DNA of 64,000 bases from Paraburkholderia acidipaludis NBRC 101816 (GCF_000684975.1 NZ_BAXZ01000016.1:62001-126000); one strand, 5' to 3'; positions 45,066-54,385 are shown, numbered from the stretch's first letter. A program made the numbers and translations. The notes: generated from the letters alone by a model not told the origin.

Positions 45066-46184
45066 TCAGAGAGGACCAACCGAGTAATGGCCGACGCCAT
45101 CGTAATAGATCGTGATCGTTCTCGCCCTGGCTCGTTCGTTGAACGAAACGCTGTACCCCGGCGCGAGAACGCAGATGCATACGCCGTAAAGCTGCGCGAG
45201 CGCCATGATCTCCGGCCCGCCGCCCCACGTGCCGGGCCGTGCCATCGCGCTGAGATACGCGTAGGTGGCCAGTCCGGTCGCATGGAAATCCGCGTCGTAA
45301 CGCAGGAAGCCCACCGCCTGCGCGCGGAGCTCGTGCACGGGCGTATCGGGCATGGCGCCGGCCGAATGGAACTGCAGACGGTTTCGAATCGCATGGAACA
45401 GACAGTCTCCGTCTTGCGGAATGCCATGAATATCGCTGGCAAAACTCGTAGCGGGCTTCGACGCGGGCAGCGCATCTTCAACGCCCGGAATCATGCCGTG
45501 CCGCCGCATTTCCGCCAGTTCCTCCGCCCGGGTGGGGTAGCGCCCCGTGCGTGCCCCCCGTCGCGCCAGATTCACTTCCGCCCGCTGCACCTCATCGAAG
45601 CGAGCCCGTTTTGCACGCGCCTGATTGTCGTCCCAATAGAGAAACTCGTCCAACTCGTCGGCCATCCTCTGGAAGCTTCGATCCGCCTGCAGCCGGCCGG
45701 GCTCGCTGCCCCGAAAACCCGCCTGGTGCCCGTAATAAAGCTGATTGAGCTGCACGGCATTGCCGGGCCGGCCTTCTTCCACGGCGGTACGCAGCATCTT
45801 GCGGTAGCCTCCCGAACCTTCGCCCGTCCCGTGATAGTTGCCGTGGGTACCCGTGCCGATATGGTCCCGATGGTCGGGTTTGTACTCCTGGTAGGCGGGA
45901 GCGCGGTTTTCGATGTAACGCGCCAACTCCGAGCGGCCGCGCTTGAGCCCGCCCCCCAGGGCTTCATAGCCAATCGTGTGCTCGGATTCATGGGTCGAGC
46001 CCGAGGTGCCGAGCGCGCGCTGCTCCTGCTTCTTGAACCCATGTGTTCCGGGCCGGTGTACGACCACCCGCTGGCGAGGCGGCGCGCCCCAACCGGTCAA
46101 CGGGTGGGAAAGCCCGCAGTTTGCGCAAACGCCAAGTGCTCCCTGCGTGTATCCGAACAGATGGCGGCAATTTGGGCACGGCAT
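45066..46184 (-). CDS. OTU-type cysteine protease (deubiquitinase-like) with N-terminal zinc ribbon
   Basis: 372 residues from ATG 46184, chosen for GAGGGAG seven bases upstream. C3xxC6 and C20xxC23 form a zinc ribbon. A Gly/His/Arg-rich middle (about 45-240) is unrecognised. Residues about 252-372 are an OTU domain: IPQDGDCLFHAI with catalytic Cys261 and Asp258, LRAQAVGFLRYD, the WGGGPEIMALAQLYG box (320-334), and catalytic His366 in YDGVGHYSVG. OTU enzymes cleave ubiquitin chains in eukaryotes. Bacterial ones, including a described Burkholderia example, are mostly host-directed effectors. No secretion signal is visible. The neighbours are a decayed gene strip and, divergently, a porin. Confidence 0.85.
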   Translation of the reverse strand: MPCPNCRHLFGYTQGALGVCANCGLSHPLTGWGAPPRQRVVVHRPGTHGFKKQEQRALGTSGSTHESEHTIGYEALGGGLKRGRSELARYIENRAPAYQEYKPDHRDHIGTGTHGNYHGTGEGSGGYRKMLRTAVEEGRPGNAVQLNQLYYGHQAGFRGSEPGRLQADRSFQRMADELDEFLYWDDNQARAKRARFDEVQRAEVNLARRGARTGRYPTRAEELAEMRRHGMIPGVEDALPASKPATSFASDIHGIPQDGDCLFHAIRNRLQFHSAGAMPDTPVHELRAQAVGFLRYDADFHATGLATYAYLSAMARPGTWGGGPEIMALAQLYGVCICVLAPGYSVSFNERARARTITIYYDGVGHYSVGPL

Positions 46185-46297
46185 AGCGAACTCCCTCGAA
46201 AGAGTCGACCTCACGGATTCGCATGATCTTACGGGCTGGAGACAGAACCGGGGCGCCCGACGACCAGCGGCGCCGTAGCCGCCCTGCACAGTCGTCT

Positions 46298-46323
46298 TGC
46301 GCAGTTCTCCTGCGCAGTTCTCC
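46298..46323. repeat. Tandem 13-bp repeat between OTU and porin genes
   Basis: TGCGCAGTTCTCC occurs twice head to tail (46298-46310, 46311-46323) in the divergent promoter region. It may be a regulatory site or a slippage product. Confidence 0.6.
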
Positions 46324-46519
46324 TGAACACTCACCGCGAATTCTTCCGAAAATTGAAATTTTGACTTTCAGAAGCGAGGCCACCTTCCCCGCCAGGCCCG
46401 CCCCGCCTGCTTTGCATTGGCGCAGAAATGCTTTTTCAAACTGCTTCGTTCGGCAATTTGGGGCGTTTCCCTACACTCGGCTGCCTGCTCATCTTGCAGC
46501 CGAGATTTTGGGAACCTCA

Positions 46520-47668
46520 ATGAAAAAACGACTATCCGTGCCCGCCTCCCTGCTTTTTGCCTGGGCCAGCGCCGCGCACGCACAAAGCTCCGTCACGCTC
46601 TACGGGCTGATCGACGCGGGGATCATGTACACGAACAACGTCGCGAGCGGAAGCGCCCACGGGCCGCTCTGGCAAGCGACGAGCGGCGAGATCAACGGCT
46701 CGCGCTTCGGCGTGCGCGGCCAGGAAGACCTGGGCGGCGGCGTCAATTCGTTTTTCGATCTCGAGAACGGCTTCAACGTCACGAACGGCAAGCTCGGGCA
46801 GGACAACCGGCTGTTCGGGCGCTCGGCCTTCGTCGGCATCGGCGATATCAGCACGGGGTCGATCTCGCTCGGCCGCCAGTACGACTCCATCGTCGACTAT
46901 CTGAGACCGCTGACCGCGCAGGCCGATACCTTCGGCAGTACCGGCTTCGCTCATCCGTTCGACAACGACAACCTCGTCCACTCGTTCGCGTTCAACAACG
47001 CCGTCAAGTACGCCAGCCCGGATCTGTCCGGCTTGAGCTTCGGCGGCGCCTACGCGCTCTCGAACACGACGGAGTTCGCCGCGAACCGGGCCTACAGCGC
47101 GGGCGCGCGATACGTGAACGGTCCGCTGGCCGTTGCCGCCGGGTATCTGCAGATCAGCGGATCCAATTCCGCCAACACCGCGGGTGCCGTCGATACCGCG
47201 GAGTCGTCGTACGAAGCCAAGGCCGGCTTCCAGCTGGGTGCGCAGACGCAGCGCACTTTCGGCGGCGCCGCCAACTACGACCTGGGCGCTGCCCGCTTGG
47301 GCCTCGCTTACACGCAAAGCGCGTTCGAAGGCAGCGATTCGTTCGGCAGCGCAGGCGGCACGGTGCGTTTCAACAACTACGAAGCGAACGCCCTGTTCTT
47401 CGTGACCCAGCGGGTCTCCGTTGGCCTGACCTACACGTATACGGATGGCAGCGTCTCCGATACGACGACCTACGGCACCGATCCGCACTGGCAATCCGCG
47501 GACTTCCAGACCGTGTACACCCTGTCGAAGCACACGGACGTCTATTTCGAAAGCATGTTCCAGAAAGTTTCGGGGCACCACTATGTCGCGTTCATCGACG
47601 GTGCGGGCGGGCCGTCGTCCACGCAGACCCAGGTGGCCGCCACCATCGGCATGCGCACGCGTTTTTGA
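46520..47668 (+). CDS. Gram-negative porin (Porin_4, Burkholderia OmpC-like)
   Basis: 382 residues from ATG 46520. The signal peptide is MKKRLSVPASLLFAWASAAHA, cleaved before QSSVTLYGLIDAG, the standard porin start. A 16-strand barrel pattern follows (GSRFGVRGQEDLGGG, LFGRSAFVGIGDISTGSISL, GRQYD), ending ATIGMRTRF with a terminal Phe. It forms a general diffusion trimer in the outer membrane. It may supply substrates to the NCS1 transporter encoded 105 bp downstream, although such pairing is a guess. Confidence 0.94.
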   Translation: MKKRLSVPASLLFAWASAAHAQSSVTLYGLIDAGIMYTNNVASGSAHGPLWQATSGEINGSRFGVRGQEDLGGGVNSFFDLENGFNVTNGKLGQDNRLFGRSAFVGIGDISTGSISLGRQYDSIVDYLRPLTAQADTFGSTGFAHPFDNDNLVHSFAFNNAVKYASPDLSGLSFGGAYALSNTTEFAANRAYSAGARYVNGPLAVAAGYLQISGSNSANTAGAVDTAESSYEAKAGFQLGAQTQRTFGGAANYDLGAARLGLAYTQSAFEGSDSFGSAGGTVRFNNYEANALFFVTQRVSVGLTYTYTDGSVSDTTTYGTDPHWQSADFQTVYTLSKHTDVYFESMFQKVSGHHYVAFIDGAGGPSSTQTQVAATIGMRTRF

Positions 47669-47772
47669 AAGCATAGAATGCCTGCAAACCAGCAGGCCTC
47701 AGTGGCGGAGCTTCTCCATCTGGGCATGTCCGGTCGTGTTCCTCCCTTCCCGCACGTGCAAAGGAGCAACAG

Positions 47773-49230
47773 ATGGACCTCCGCGATCCCTTTCCCGGCC
47801 TCTACAACGAAGACCTCGCGCCGGCGCAGACGCGCAACTGGGGAGCCTTCAGCATCTTCAACGTCTGGACTTCGGACGTGCACAGCCTCTGGGGCTACTA
47901 CCTCGCCGCCAGCCTGTTCCTGCTATGTGGGAGCTTCGTCAACTTCATCCTCGCGATCGGCATTGGCTCGCTCGTGATCTTCGCGCTGATGAACCTGATC
48001 GGCTATGCCGGCGAAAAGACCGGCGTGCCTTATCCGGTGCTGGCGCGGGCTTCCTTCGGGATCTGGGGCGCCAACCTGGCCGCGCTGGTGCGGGCCGTGG
48101 TGGCCTGCTTCTGGTACGGTGCGCAGACGGCGGCGGCTTCGGGCGCGGTGGTCGCGCTGCTGATCCGTAACGACAGCCTCCTCGCCTTCCACAAGGGCAC
48201 GCAGCTGCTCGGCCACTCGGCGCTGGAGGTGATCTGCTACGTGGTGATCTGGGTGCTGCAACTGTTCATCATACAAAAAGGCATGGAGACGGTGCGCCGG
48301 TTCCAGGACTGGGCGGGCCCGGCCGTGTGGGTCGCCATGCTGATCCTCGCGGTCGGCCTGTGCGTGAAGGCAGGCGGCTTCTCGTTCGCGAGCGGCATTC
48401 CAACCGACATGCTGCTCGACAAGACCCGGGACGTCGGCGTGAACGGCAAGCCGGGCTCGTTCTGGGCGCTGATGGCGGTAGGCGCGACGTGGATCACCTA
48501 TTTCGCGGCGCTGTACCTCAACTTCTGCGACTTCTCGCGCTACGCAAAGAATCGTGACGCCGTGAAGAAAGGCAATCTGTGGGGCCTGCCGGTCAACCTG
48601 ATTGCGTTTTCGCTCGTGGCCGGCGTGACCACCATCGCCGCTTACCGGGTGTACGGCGAAGTGCTGCTGCACCCCGAACAGATCTCCGCCAGATTCGACA
48701 GCTGGGTCCTGGCGCTCGTCGCGGCGCTGACCTTCGCCGTCGCCACGCTCGGCATCAACGTGGTGGCCAATTTCGTCTCGGCGGCGTTCGACATCTCCAA
48801 TACGTTCCCGAAGCGGATCAGCTTCCGCAAAGGCGGCTACGTGGCAGCGCTCATCGCGCTCGTGCTCTACCCGTTCGCTCCGTGGGAAGGCAATGCCGCG
48901 CACTTCGTCAACGCCATTGGCGCCACGATGGGGCCGCTGCTCGGCATCATCCTTGCGGACTACTATCTGGTGGCCCGGGGGAACGTCAACGTCGCGGCGC
49001 TCTACGAAGAGTACGGCGAGTACCGCTACGAAGGCGGCTGGAACGTCAATGCTCTCGTCGCCGTGGCGATCGGCAGTCTCTTTTCGACGTTTCTGCCCAA
49101 TCTGACCAGCCTGCTGCCGGTCTGGTGGAACACCTACGGGTGGTTCTTCGGCGTCGCGATAGGCGGCGGCACGTACCTGATCATGACGGCCTTGCGGCCC
49201 CGCACTGCCATCGCGCCCACGCGTGTCTGA
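47773..49230 (+). CDS. NCS1-family nucleobase/allantoin/hydantoin transporter
   Basis: 485 residues, twelve predicted membrane helices. FNVWTSDVHSLWGYYLAASL is the TM1 signature of the family. GVPYPVLARASFGIWGANLA and VACFWYGAQTAAASGAVVAL mark TM3-TM4, and MGPLLGIILADYYLVARGNV marks a late helix. NCS1 carriers import cytosine, purines, allantoin or hydantoins with Na+ or H+. No catabolic enzyme is adjacent, so the substrate is open. AAGGAG precedes the ATG. Confidence 0.9.
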   Translation: MDLRDPFPGLYNEDLAPAQTRNWGAFSIFNVWTSDVHSLWGYYLAASLFLLCGSFVNFILAIGIGSLVIFALMNLIGYAGEKTGVPYPVLARASFGIWGANLAALVRAVVACFWYGAQTAAASGAVVALLIRNDSLLAFHKGTQLLGHSALEVICYVVIWVLQLFIIQKGMETVRRFQDWAGPAVWVAMLILAVGLCVKAGGFSFASGIPTDMLLDKTRDVGVNGKPGSFWALMAVGATWITYFAALYLNFCDFSRYAKNRDAVKKGNLWGLPVNLIAFSLVAGVTTIAAYRVYGEVLLHPEQISARFDSWVLALVAALTFAVATLGINVVANFVSAAFDISNTFPKRISFRKGGYVAALIALVLYPFAPWEGNAAHFVNAIGATMGPLLGIILADYYLVARGNVNVAALYEEYGEYRYEGGWNVNALVAVAIGSLFSTFLPNLTSLLPVWWNTYGWFFGVAIGGGTYLIMTALRPRTAIAPTRV

Positions 49231-49455
49231 AGGCTTTCCGCCGGGAAAGCGCAAAAAACCACCCTCCCGCCCGGACGGCTACACGAAGCGACAGCTTGCG
49301 TGCGGCCGGCTTTCGCGTGCCCGCCATAGACGCCCATATTAGCAGCCAAACTTGCCAGATAAACTTCCAAGTGTTACTGTCAAGTTTCCTTTGCGCGCAT
49401 CGAAGGCGTAAAACCGCGGTCGATGACCCGGAACACTCAACAAGGAATCCTGGTA

Positions 49456-49779
49456 ATGGAATGGGCACACTACATCTCGTATTTTTTCGGCGGGGTCTTT
49501 CTCGCCAATGCCATACCTCATCTCGTGAGCGGAACGTTGGGGCGGCCGTTTCAGAGTCCGTTCGCCAATCCCCCGGGTGAGGGGCTCTCCTCGCCGACGG
49601 TCAATGTTCTCTGGGGGGCCTTCAATCTCGCCGCAGGCTACGTGCTGATCTGCCGGATCGGGGCTTTCGATCTTCACGACACTTCGCATGTGGCGACCGC
49701 CGGCCTGGGCGGCCTGCTGATTTCCCTCTACGCCGCGCGCCATTTCGGGCAGTTCTACACCGGGCGCACGTCGGCCTGA
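49456..49779 (+). CDS. Small conserved membrane protein
   Basis: 107 residues from ATG 49456 (AAGGA at 49442-49446). Three hydrophobic stretches (HYISYFFGGVFLANAIPHLV, LWGAFNLAAGYVLICR, VATAGLGGLLISLYAAR) indicate an inner-membrane protein. The family is not named with certainty. It may be co-transcribed with the MFS gene 67 bp downstream. Confidence 0.65.
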   Translation: MEWAHYISYFFGGVFLANAIPHLVSGTLGRPFQSPFANPPGEGLSSPTVNVLWGAFNLAAGYVLICRIGAFDLHDTSHVATAGLGGLLISLYAARHFGQFYTGRTSA

Positions 49780-49846
49780 TACGGCCTGGCGGCCCAGGCA
49801 CGCATCCTGCGGAGCGCCTCGCGAGTGACATGAAGCGAGGCAAACC

Positions 49847-51319
49847 ATGCGCGACACGACGCGGACCGCCGAAACGCCAGCCGTCGTCGAAACCGATCTG
49901 CCGGCCCGCCTGGATCGCCTGCCCTGGGGCCGCTTCCATGTGCTGATCGTGGCGGCGCTCGGCGTGACCTGGCTGCTCGACGGCCTTGAAGTCACGCTGG
50001 CCGGCGCAGTCGCGAGCGCATTGAGAGCGAGTCCGCTGCTGCATTTCAGCAATGCGCAGATTGGTCTCGCCGGCAGCGCCTATATTGCCGGCGCCGTGCC
50101 CGGCGCGCTCGGCTTCGGCTGGCTGACCGACCGGCTGGGCCGCCGCAAGCTGTTTTTCGTGACGCTCACCGTCTACCTGCTTGCCACGGCCGCCACTGCG
50201 CTTTCGTGGAATCTCGCGGCTTTTCTGGCGTTTCGCTTCCTCACCGGCGCCGGCATCGGCGGCGAGTACGCGGCGATCAATTCGACCATCCAGGAGTTCA
50301 CTCCGGCCCGCGTGCGCGGCTGGACCGACCTCAGCATCAACGGCACGTTCTGGGTGGGCGCGGGCATTGGCGCCGCCGGTTCGCTCGTGCTGCTCGATCC
50401 GCGCCTCTTGCCGCCCGACTGGGGCTGGCGCGCATGTTTCTTCATCGGGGCCGCGCTGGCCCTGCTCATTCTGCCGATGCGCGCATGGATACCGGAAAGC
50501 CCGCGCTGGCTGCTGACGCACGGCGGCTTCGAGGAAGCCCGCGCGATTGTCGAACGCATCGAGGCCCGCTTTCGCGACGCCGGGCACGTGCTCGCCGATC
50601 CCGTCGCGAAGCGGCTGCGCCTGCGCGCGCAGAGCCGCACGGCGCTGCGCATCGTGCTGCACACGCTCGCCGTGCGGCACCGGCGCCGTGCGCTCGTGGG
50701 CCTTGCGCTGATGACGGCGCAGGCCTTCTTCTACAACGCGATCTTCTTCACGTACGCCCTGGTGCTCACCGAGTTCTATCGCGTGCCTGGCGATACGGTG
50801 GGGCTTTACCTGCTGCCGTTCGCGGCCGGCAACTTCCTCGGCCCGATCGTGCTGGGCCGGCTGTTCGACGTCGTCGGCCGGCGCTGGATGATCGCCACGA
50901 CCTACGTGCTCTCGGGCGTGCTCCTGAGCGCCAGCGGCTATCTGTTCGAGCAGGGCCGGCTTACGGTCACGACCCAGACGATCGCGTGGATGGTCATCTT
51001 TTTCTTCGCTTCCGCCGCAGCCAGTTCCGCCTATCTGACCGTGAGCGAGTCCTTTCCACTCGAGATCCGCGCGCTCGCCATCGCGGTCTTCTACGCGTTC
51101 GGCACGGCGCTGGGCGGGATTATCGGACCTGACTTATTCGGACGACTAATCGATACCCATCTTCGTTCGGCGGTGTTTTCAGGCTACCTCGTGGGATCGG
51201 CGCTCATGGTGGGAGCGGGACTGGTCGCCGCGATCTGGGGCGTGGATGCGGAGCGCAAGTCGCTGGAGCATGTGGCGGCACCGTTGAGCGCGGTCGAGGA
51301 AGACCCGCCGGCAAGCTGA
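49847..51319 (+). CDS. MFS transporter, sugar/organic-acid:H+ symporter type
   Basis: 490 residues, twelve helices. LLDGLEVTLAGAVASAL is TM1. DRLGRRKLFFVTL is the MFS motif A between TM2 and TM3, and FRFLTGAGIGGEYAAINSTI continues the half. PESPRWLLTHG follows TM6, as in sugar porters. A second motif A (RLFDVVGRRWM) marks the second half. It imports or exports a small solute with protons. Family members carry aromatic acids, sugars or niacin. The flanking genes do not narrow this. Confidence 0.9.
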   Translation: MRDTTRTAETPAVVETDLPARLDRLPWGRFHVLIVAALGVTWLLDGLEVTLAGAVASALRASPLLHFSNAQIGLAGSAYIAGAVPGALGFGWLTDRLGRRKLFFVTLTVYLLATAATALSWNLAAFLAFRFLTGAGIGGEYAAINSTIQEFTPARVRGWTDLSINGTFWVGAGIGAAGSLVLLDPRLLPPDWGWRACFFIGAALALLILPMRAWIPESPRWLLTHGGFEEARAIVERIEARFRDAGHVLADPVAKRLRLRAQSRTALRIVLHTLAVRHRRRALVGLALMTAQAFFYNAIFFTYALVLTEFYRVPGDTVGLYLLPFAAGNFLGPIVLGRLFDVVGRRWMIATTYVLSGVLLSASGYLFEQGRLTVTTQTIAWMVIFFFASAAASSAYLTVSESFPLEIRALAIAVFYAFGTALGGIIGPDLFGRLIDTHLRSAVFSGYLVGSALMVGAGLVAAIWGVDAERKSLEHVAAPLSAVEEDPPAS

Positions 51320-51394
51320 AGGCCCACTCGCATGCGGGCATCGCGCTTGCGCGCACCAGTACGACGCGAAGCCCGTTGACGCACGGCGAGCATC

Positions 51395-51427
51395 GAGCAG
51401 GTATCAAGCAGGTATCCAGCAGATATC
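51395..51427. repeat. Three tandem 11-bp repeats
   Basis: GAGCAGGTATC, AAGCAGGTATC and CAGCAGATATC lie head to tail 54 bp before the PfpI gene. The units are imperfect. They may affect the promoter or be slippage. Confidence 0.5.
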
Positions 51428-51480
51428 GAGCGCGCGGCGCGGGCGACGCCCTTCCCTTACGAGCCAATGGAGTCAGACAG

Positions 51481-52047
51481 ATGAGCAAGGAACTTGCAGG
51501 ATGCAAGGTGGCCGTTTTGGCCATGGACGGTTTCGAGCAGGCCGAACTGGTCGAGCCGAAACAGGCATTGGCGGAAGCCGGTGCCGAGGTGCACGTGATC
51601 TCGGTGAAGCCCGGGAAGATCCAGGGGTTCAAGCGCGTCGACAAGGGCAGTAAGGTCAATGTGGACACGACGTTCGACGACGCGACCCCAGACGACTATG
51701 ACGCCGTGGTGCTGCCGGGCGGCGTGGTGAACAGCGACGCGATCCGCCAGATTCCCGAGGCGCAGCATTTCGTGCGCGCCATCGACGAGGCAGGCAAGCC
51801 GGTTGCCGTCATTTGCCACGGAGGCTGGCTGCCGATCTCGGCCGGCATCGTGGCGGGCCATACGATGACGAGCTGGCCAACCCTGCAGGACGACATTCGC
51901 AACGCGGGCGGCACCTGGGTGGACGAGCAGGTGGTGGAAGACGGCAACTTCATCACGAGCCGCAAGCCGGACGACATTCCTGCATTCAACCGCGCGTTGA
52001 TTGCGCGCCTCACGAACGGGACTCACCATGCACGTGGCGTTTTCTGA
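51481..52047 (+). CDS. DJ-1/PfpI family protein (YhbO-like)
   Basis: 188 residues from ATG 51481. The PfpI fold has the nucleophile elbow AVICHGGWLP (Cys112, His113), the acidic partner in FEQAELVEP, and VVLPGGVVNSDAIR. TSWPTLQDDIRNAGGTWVDE is a hallmark of the bacterial YhbO/PfpI branch, involved in stress resistance and repair or detoxification of carbonyl damage. It overlaps the DUF1488 gene by 20 bp. Confidence 0.92.
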   Translation: MSKELAGCKVAVLAMDGFEQAELVEPKQALAEAGAEVHVISVKPGKIQGFKRVDKGSKVNVDTTFDDATPDDYDAVVLPGGVVNSDAIRQIPEAQHFVRAIDEAGKPVAVICHGGWLPISAGIVAGHTMTSWPTLQDDIRNAGGTWVDEQVVEDGNFITSRKPDDIPAFNRALIARLTNGTHHARGVF

Positions 52048-52312
52048 TCGCGACCCCGTCTACGACGGTGAGGACTACGAGGTTCGTTTCCTTGTGTGGG
52101 TCGACCATGCCGAGGTGGAGTGCGCCATTACGGCCGAGGCGCTGGAAGACCACTTCGGCGCATCGTCCGCGCTCGAAGGCCCGCTGCTCGAAGCCTTCGC
52201 ACAAGCGCGCGGCCGCATCGAAGCGGTCTGCGCGCAGGCGCTCGAACGCAACGGCGGGCAGCCCGTCATCCTGCACAGCGGCGTGGTGCGCATGCTGCTG
52301 GCGGCGGACTGA
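52028..52312 (+). CDS. DUF1488 protein
   Basis: 94 residues starting at ATG 52028, inside the end of the PfpI gene. It begins MHVAFSDRDPVYDGEDYEVR, then FLVWVDHAEVECAITAEALE, matching the small DUF1488 family common in Burkholderiales. The function is unknown. Translational coupling to the PfpI-like gene suggests a stress role. Confidence 0.75.
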   Translation: MHVAFSDRDPVYDGEDYEVRFLVWVDHAEVECAITAEALEDHFGASSALEGPLLEAFAQARGRIEAVCAQALERNGGQPVILHSGVVRMLLAAD

Positions 52313-52455
52313 AGCCACGGTGCGGTTGCCTCGCCGATGATCGGCGCCGGGAAGCGGCCGGAACGGCACTTGCGCGACGGCAGGCAGAACGGCGCAGCGT
52401 TGGCGTCGGTCCCCAATCGCCGATTGCGGACGGAGAAAACCCACCGGAGGAAACC

Positions 52456-53055
52456 ATGTCCCAGATCATCGCAGCACGGTTCACGACATTTGCCGCGGCC
52501 GACTCGGCAAAGCGGCGGCTGTTGACCCAGGGTTTCGTCGATGAAGACGTCGCCGAGTTCTACGTCAATCCCAGCGGCCAGCATGCGCGCTTTCCGATAG
52601 GCGGCGACGAATACGCCGACAGGCAAGCGCGGCCCGCGGGTATCGGGGCAACGGGCGGCGGCGCTATCGGCGCCGTGGTGGGGATACTCGTGGCGGGAAT
52701 CCTGACGCTCCTGTTCTTTCATTCGCTGCTGATCCTGATCGTGGCGACGGCCGTGGGCGCTTATGTCGGCTCGCTGGCGGGCGCCATGCTGATGACGCGC
52801 GGCGGCGGCAAGGAAAACGAGCCTGCCGTCACGGCAGGCCCGCACGAGCGGGAGTCCGGCGTGCTGGTTGCCGTTCATGTCAATCCCGCCGAGCAACCGC
52901 GCGTGGTGAGCATCCTGCGCGAAGCCAACGGTCAGGACATCGAAGAAGCGTCCGGGCTCTGGCAGCATGGCCAATGGTCGGACTTCGACCCGACACGGAC
53001 GGTACAACCCGCCGACGACAGCGGCACCGCCCACGGCGAGACGCCCGTGGAATGA
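52456..53055 (+). CDS. Hypothetical glycine-zipper membrane protein
   Basis: 199 residues from ATG 52456, with GGAGG six bases upstream. The N-terminal soluble part (SAKRRLLTQGFVDEDVAEFY) precedes a glycine-rich membrane hairpin (GATGGGAIGAVVGILVAGIL, IVATAVGAYVGSLAGAML). A C-terminal soluble domain (VLVAVHVNPAEQPRVVSILR) follows. The layout resembles stress-related proteins that detect helix-packing changes in the membrane. No function is known. Confidence 0.75.
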   Translation: MSQIIAARFTTFAAADSAKRRLLTQGFVDEDVAEFYVNPSGQHARFPIGGDEYADRQARPAGIGATGGGAIGAVVGILVAGILTLLFFHSLLILIVATAVGAYVGSLAGAMLMTRGGGKENEPAVTAGPHERESGVLVAVHVNPAEQPRVVSILREANGQDIEEASGLWQHGQWSDFDPTRTVQPADDSGTAHGETPVE

Positions 53056-53138
53056 GCGCGACGGCGGGTGGCCAGGGGGTGGCGAGAGAGCTGGAACGCG
53101 CGATGCGCACCGAGGTCATCCACCTCACGGAGGCCAAC

Positions 53139-53573
53139 ATGCAGCATCCCGATCGCAAGCCCAACACCCCGCCGGAGGCCGATGCCGACCAGCCGGCGGA
53201 GTTCGCGTCGTCGGATCCTCTCTCTATCGCCAGCCGCAGAATCCTCACGGTCGAAGTGGCAGGGACAGCGGCCAGCAACAGTTCCGTCGATGCCGACGGC
53301 AAGACGCTCGAAGCGCGTCGCGATATCACAGAACGGCACGACAACATCGTCACCTCCAATGCGACGATGGAAAATCACGTCGCCGTGGCGGCCGACGGGC
53401 TGGGCGGCTTCGACAGCCGCACCGTGCGCGCCGTGCCGCATATCGCGGCGTTACCGGGCTATCGCGTGGTCGTGCGGGGCTATGTGGTCGTGGAGAGCCG
53501 CCACGGCGAACGCACGGACGTGCTCATCAGTCTCGAACGCGATGCTCCGGGCAACCCGCACGGCGACGAATAA
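53139..53573 (+). CDS. Hypothetical protein
   Basis: 144 residues from ATG 53139, chosen because CGGAGG sits five bases upstream; an in-frame ATG at 53052 overlaps the previous stop but lacks a site. The acidic, Pro-rich start (PDRKPNTPPEADADQPAE) leads into a beta-rich part (YRVVVRGYVVVESRHGERTD). There is no signal peptide or helix. It is not recognised. Confidence 0.55.
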   Translation: MQHPDRKPNTPPEADADQPAEFASSDPLSIASRRILTVEVAGTAASNSSVDADGKTLEARRDITERHDNIVTSNATMENHVAVAADGLGGFDSRTVRAVPHIAALPGYRVVVRGYVVVESRHGERTDVLISLERDAPGNPHGDE

Positions 53574-53603
53574 TGCCACGCGGCAGGACTGGCGCCCGCG
53601 CGC

Positions 53604-54372
53604 TCAGGTCCGCGCGCGGGCGGCCGACTTGCGGCGATGCCCGCGTGTGGTCCCCGTCAGCAGCAATGCCGTCTTGACCACAGCCATGTGTGTCAGGGCC
53701 AGCGGAAAGTTGCCCATCAGCCGCCCGTTCGCCACGTCGCACTCCTCAGCAAAGAGCCCGACGTCGTTCGCCGTCGCGAGCACGCGTTCGAACTGGCTGC
53801 GCGCCTCGCAGCGGTCGCCGCGCAGATACAGGCAGTCCGCCAGCCAGCACAAGCAGGCAAGGAAGGCGCCTTCGTCGCGAAACCCGTCCATGTCTCCGCA
53901 AACGCGCCGTATCAGGCCGCCATCGGCATGTTCCCGGCGGATGGCATCGATCGTGCCGGACATGCGCGGATCGCCACCGGCGGCTGCGCACGCGTGATGC
54001 GGACCTCGCCCGCCACGCTGCCCGGCTGCATTCGCATCTGCATCTCGACGGTCCCGCCTCGACATTCGACGACGCGCACGAGGCACGGCGCCGGTGTGCC
54101 GGTCGCGAGAAAGTCGATCACGCAAACGCTGCCGCCCGCGCAGTGGAAGTCGGTTTCGACAATCAGCGTGTCGGCCTGGTAGCGCCGCGCCCGACCGCGT
54201 GAACGGGACGCAAGGACCAGTGCCCGTCCGCGGGTTCGCCCAGCAAGGCGGCAAACAGCGGCGGACTGTCGAACCGGGGCCAGCACAACCAGTCGATCGA
54301 TCCATCGCGCCCCAGCAGGGCCGCGCAGCGGCCGTCGGCCAGCAGTGCGTAGTCCTCAATGTGCCGCGTCAT
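53604..54372 (-). pseudogene. GH15 glucoamylase/trehalase family, internally deleted and frameshifted
   Basis: ATG 54372 starts a normal GH15 N-terminus (HIEDYALLADGRCAALLGRD, GSIDWLCWPRFDSPPLFAAL). In other frames follow the RRYQADTLIVETDF strand region and VCVIDFL. The gene then jumps to the family C-terminus (GLFAEECDVANGRLMGNFPL, ALTHMAVVKTALLL). Intact members have about 600 residues; this locus has room for about 255, and the catalytic barrel core is missing. At least two frame changes are present. It is inactive. Confidence 0.82.
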
Positions 54373-54385
54373 GGTGGCCGGATTC

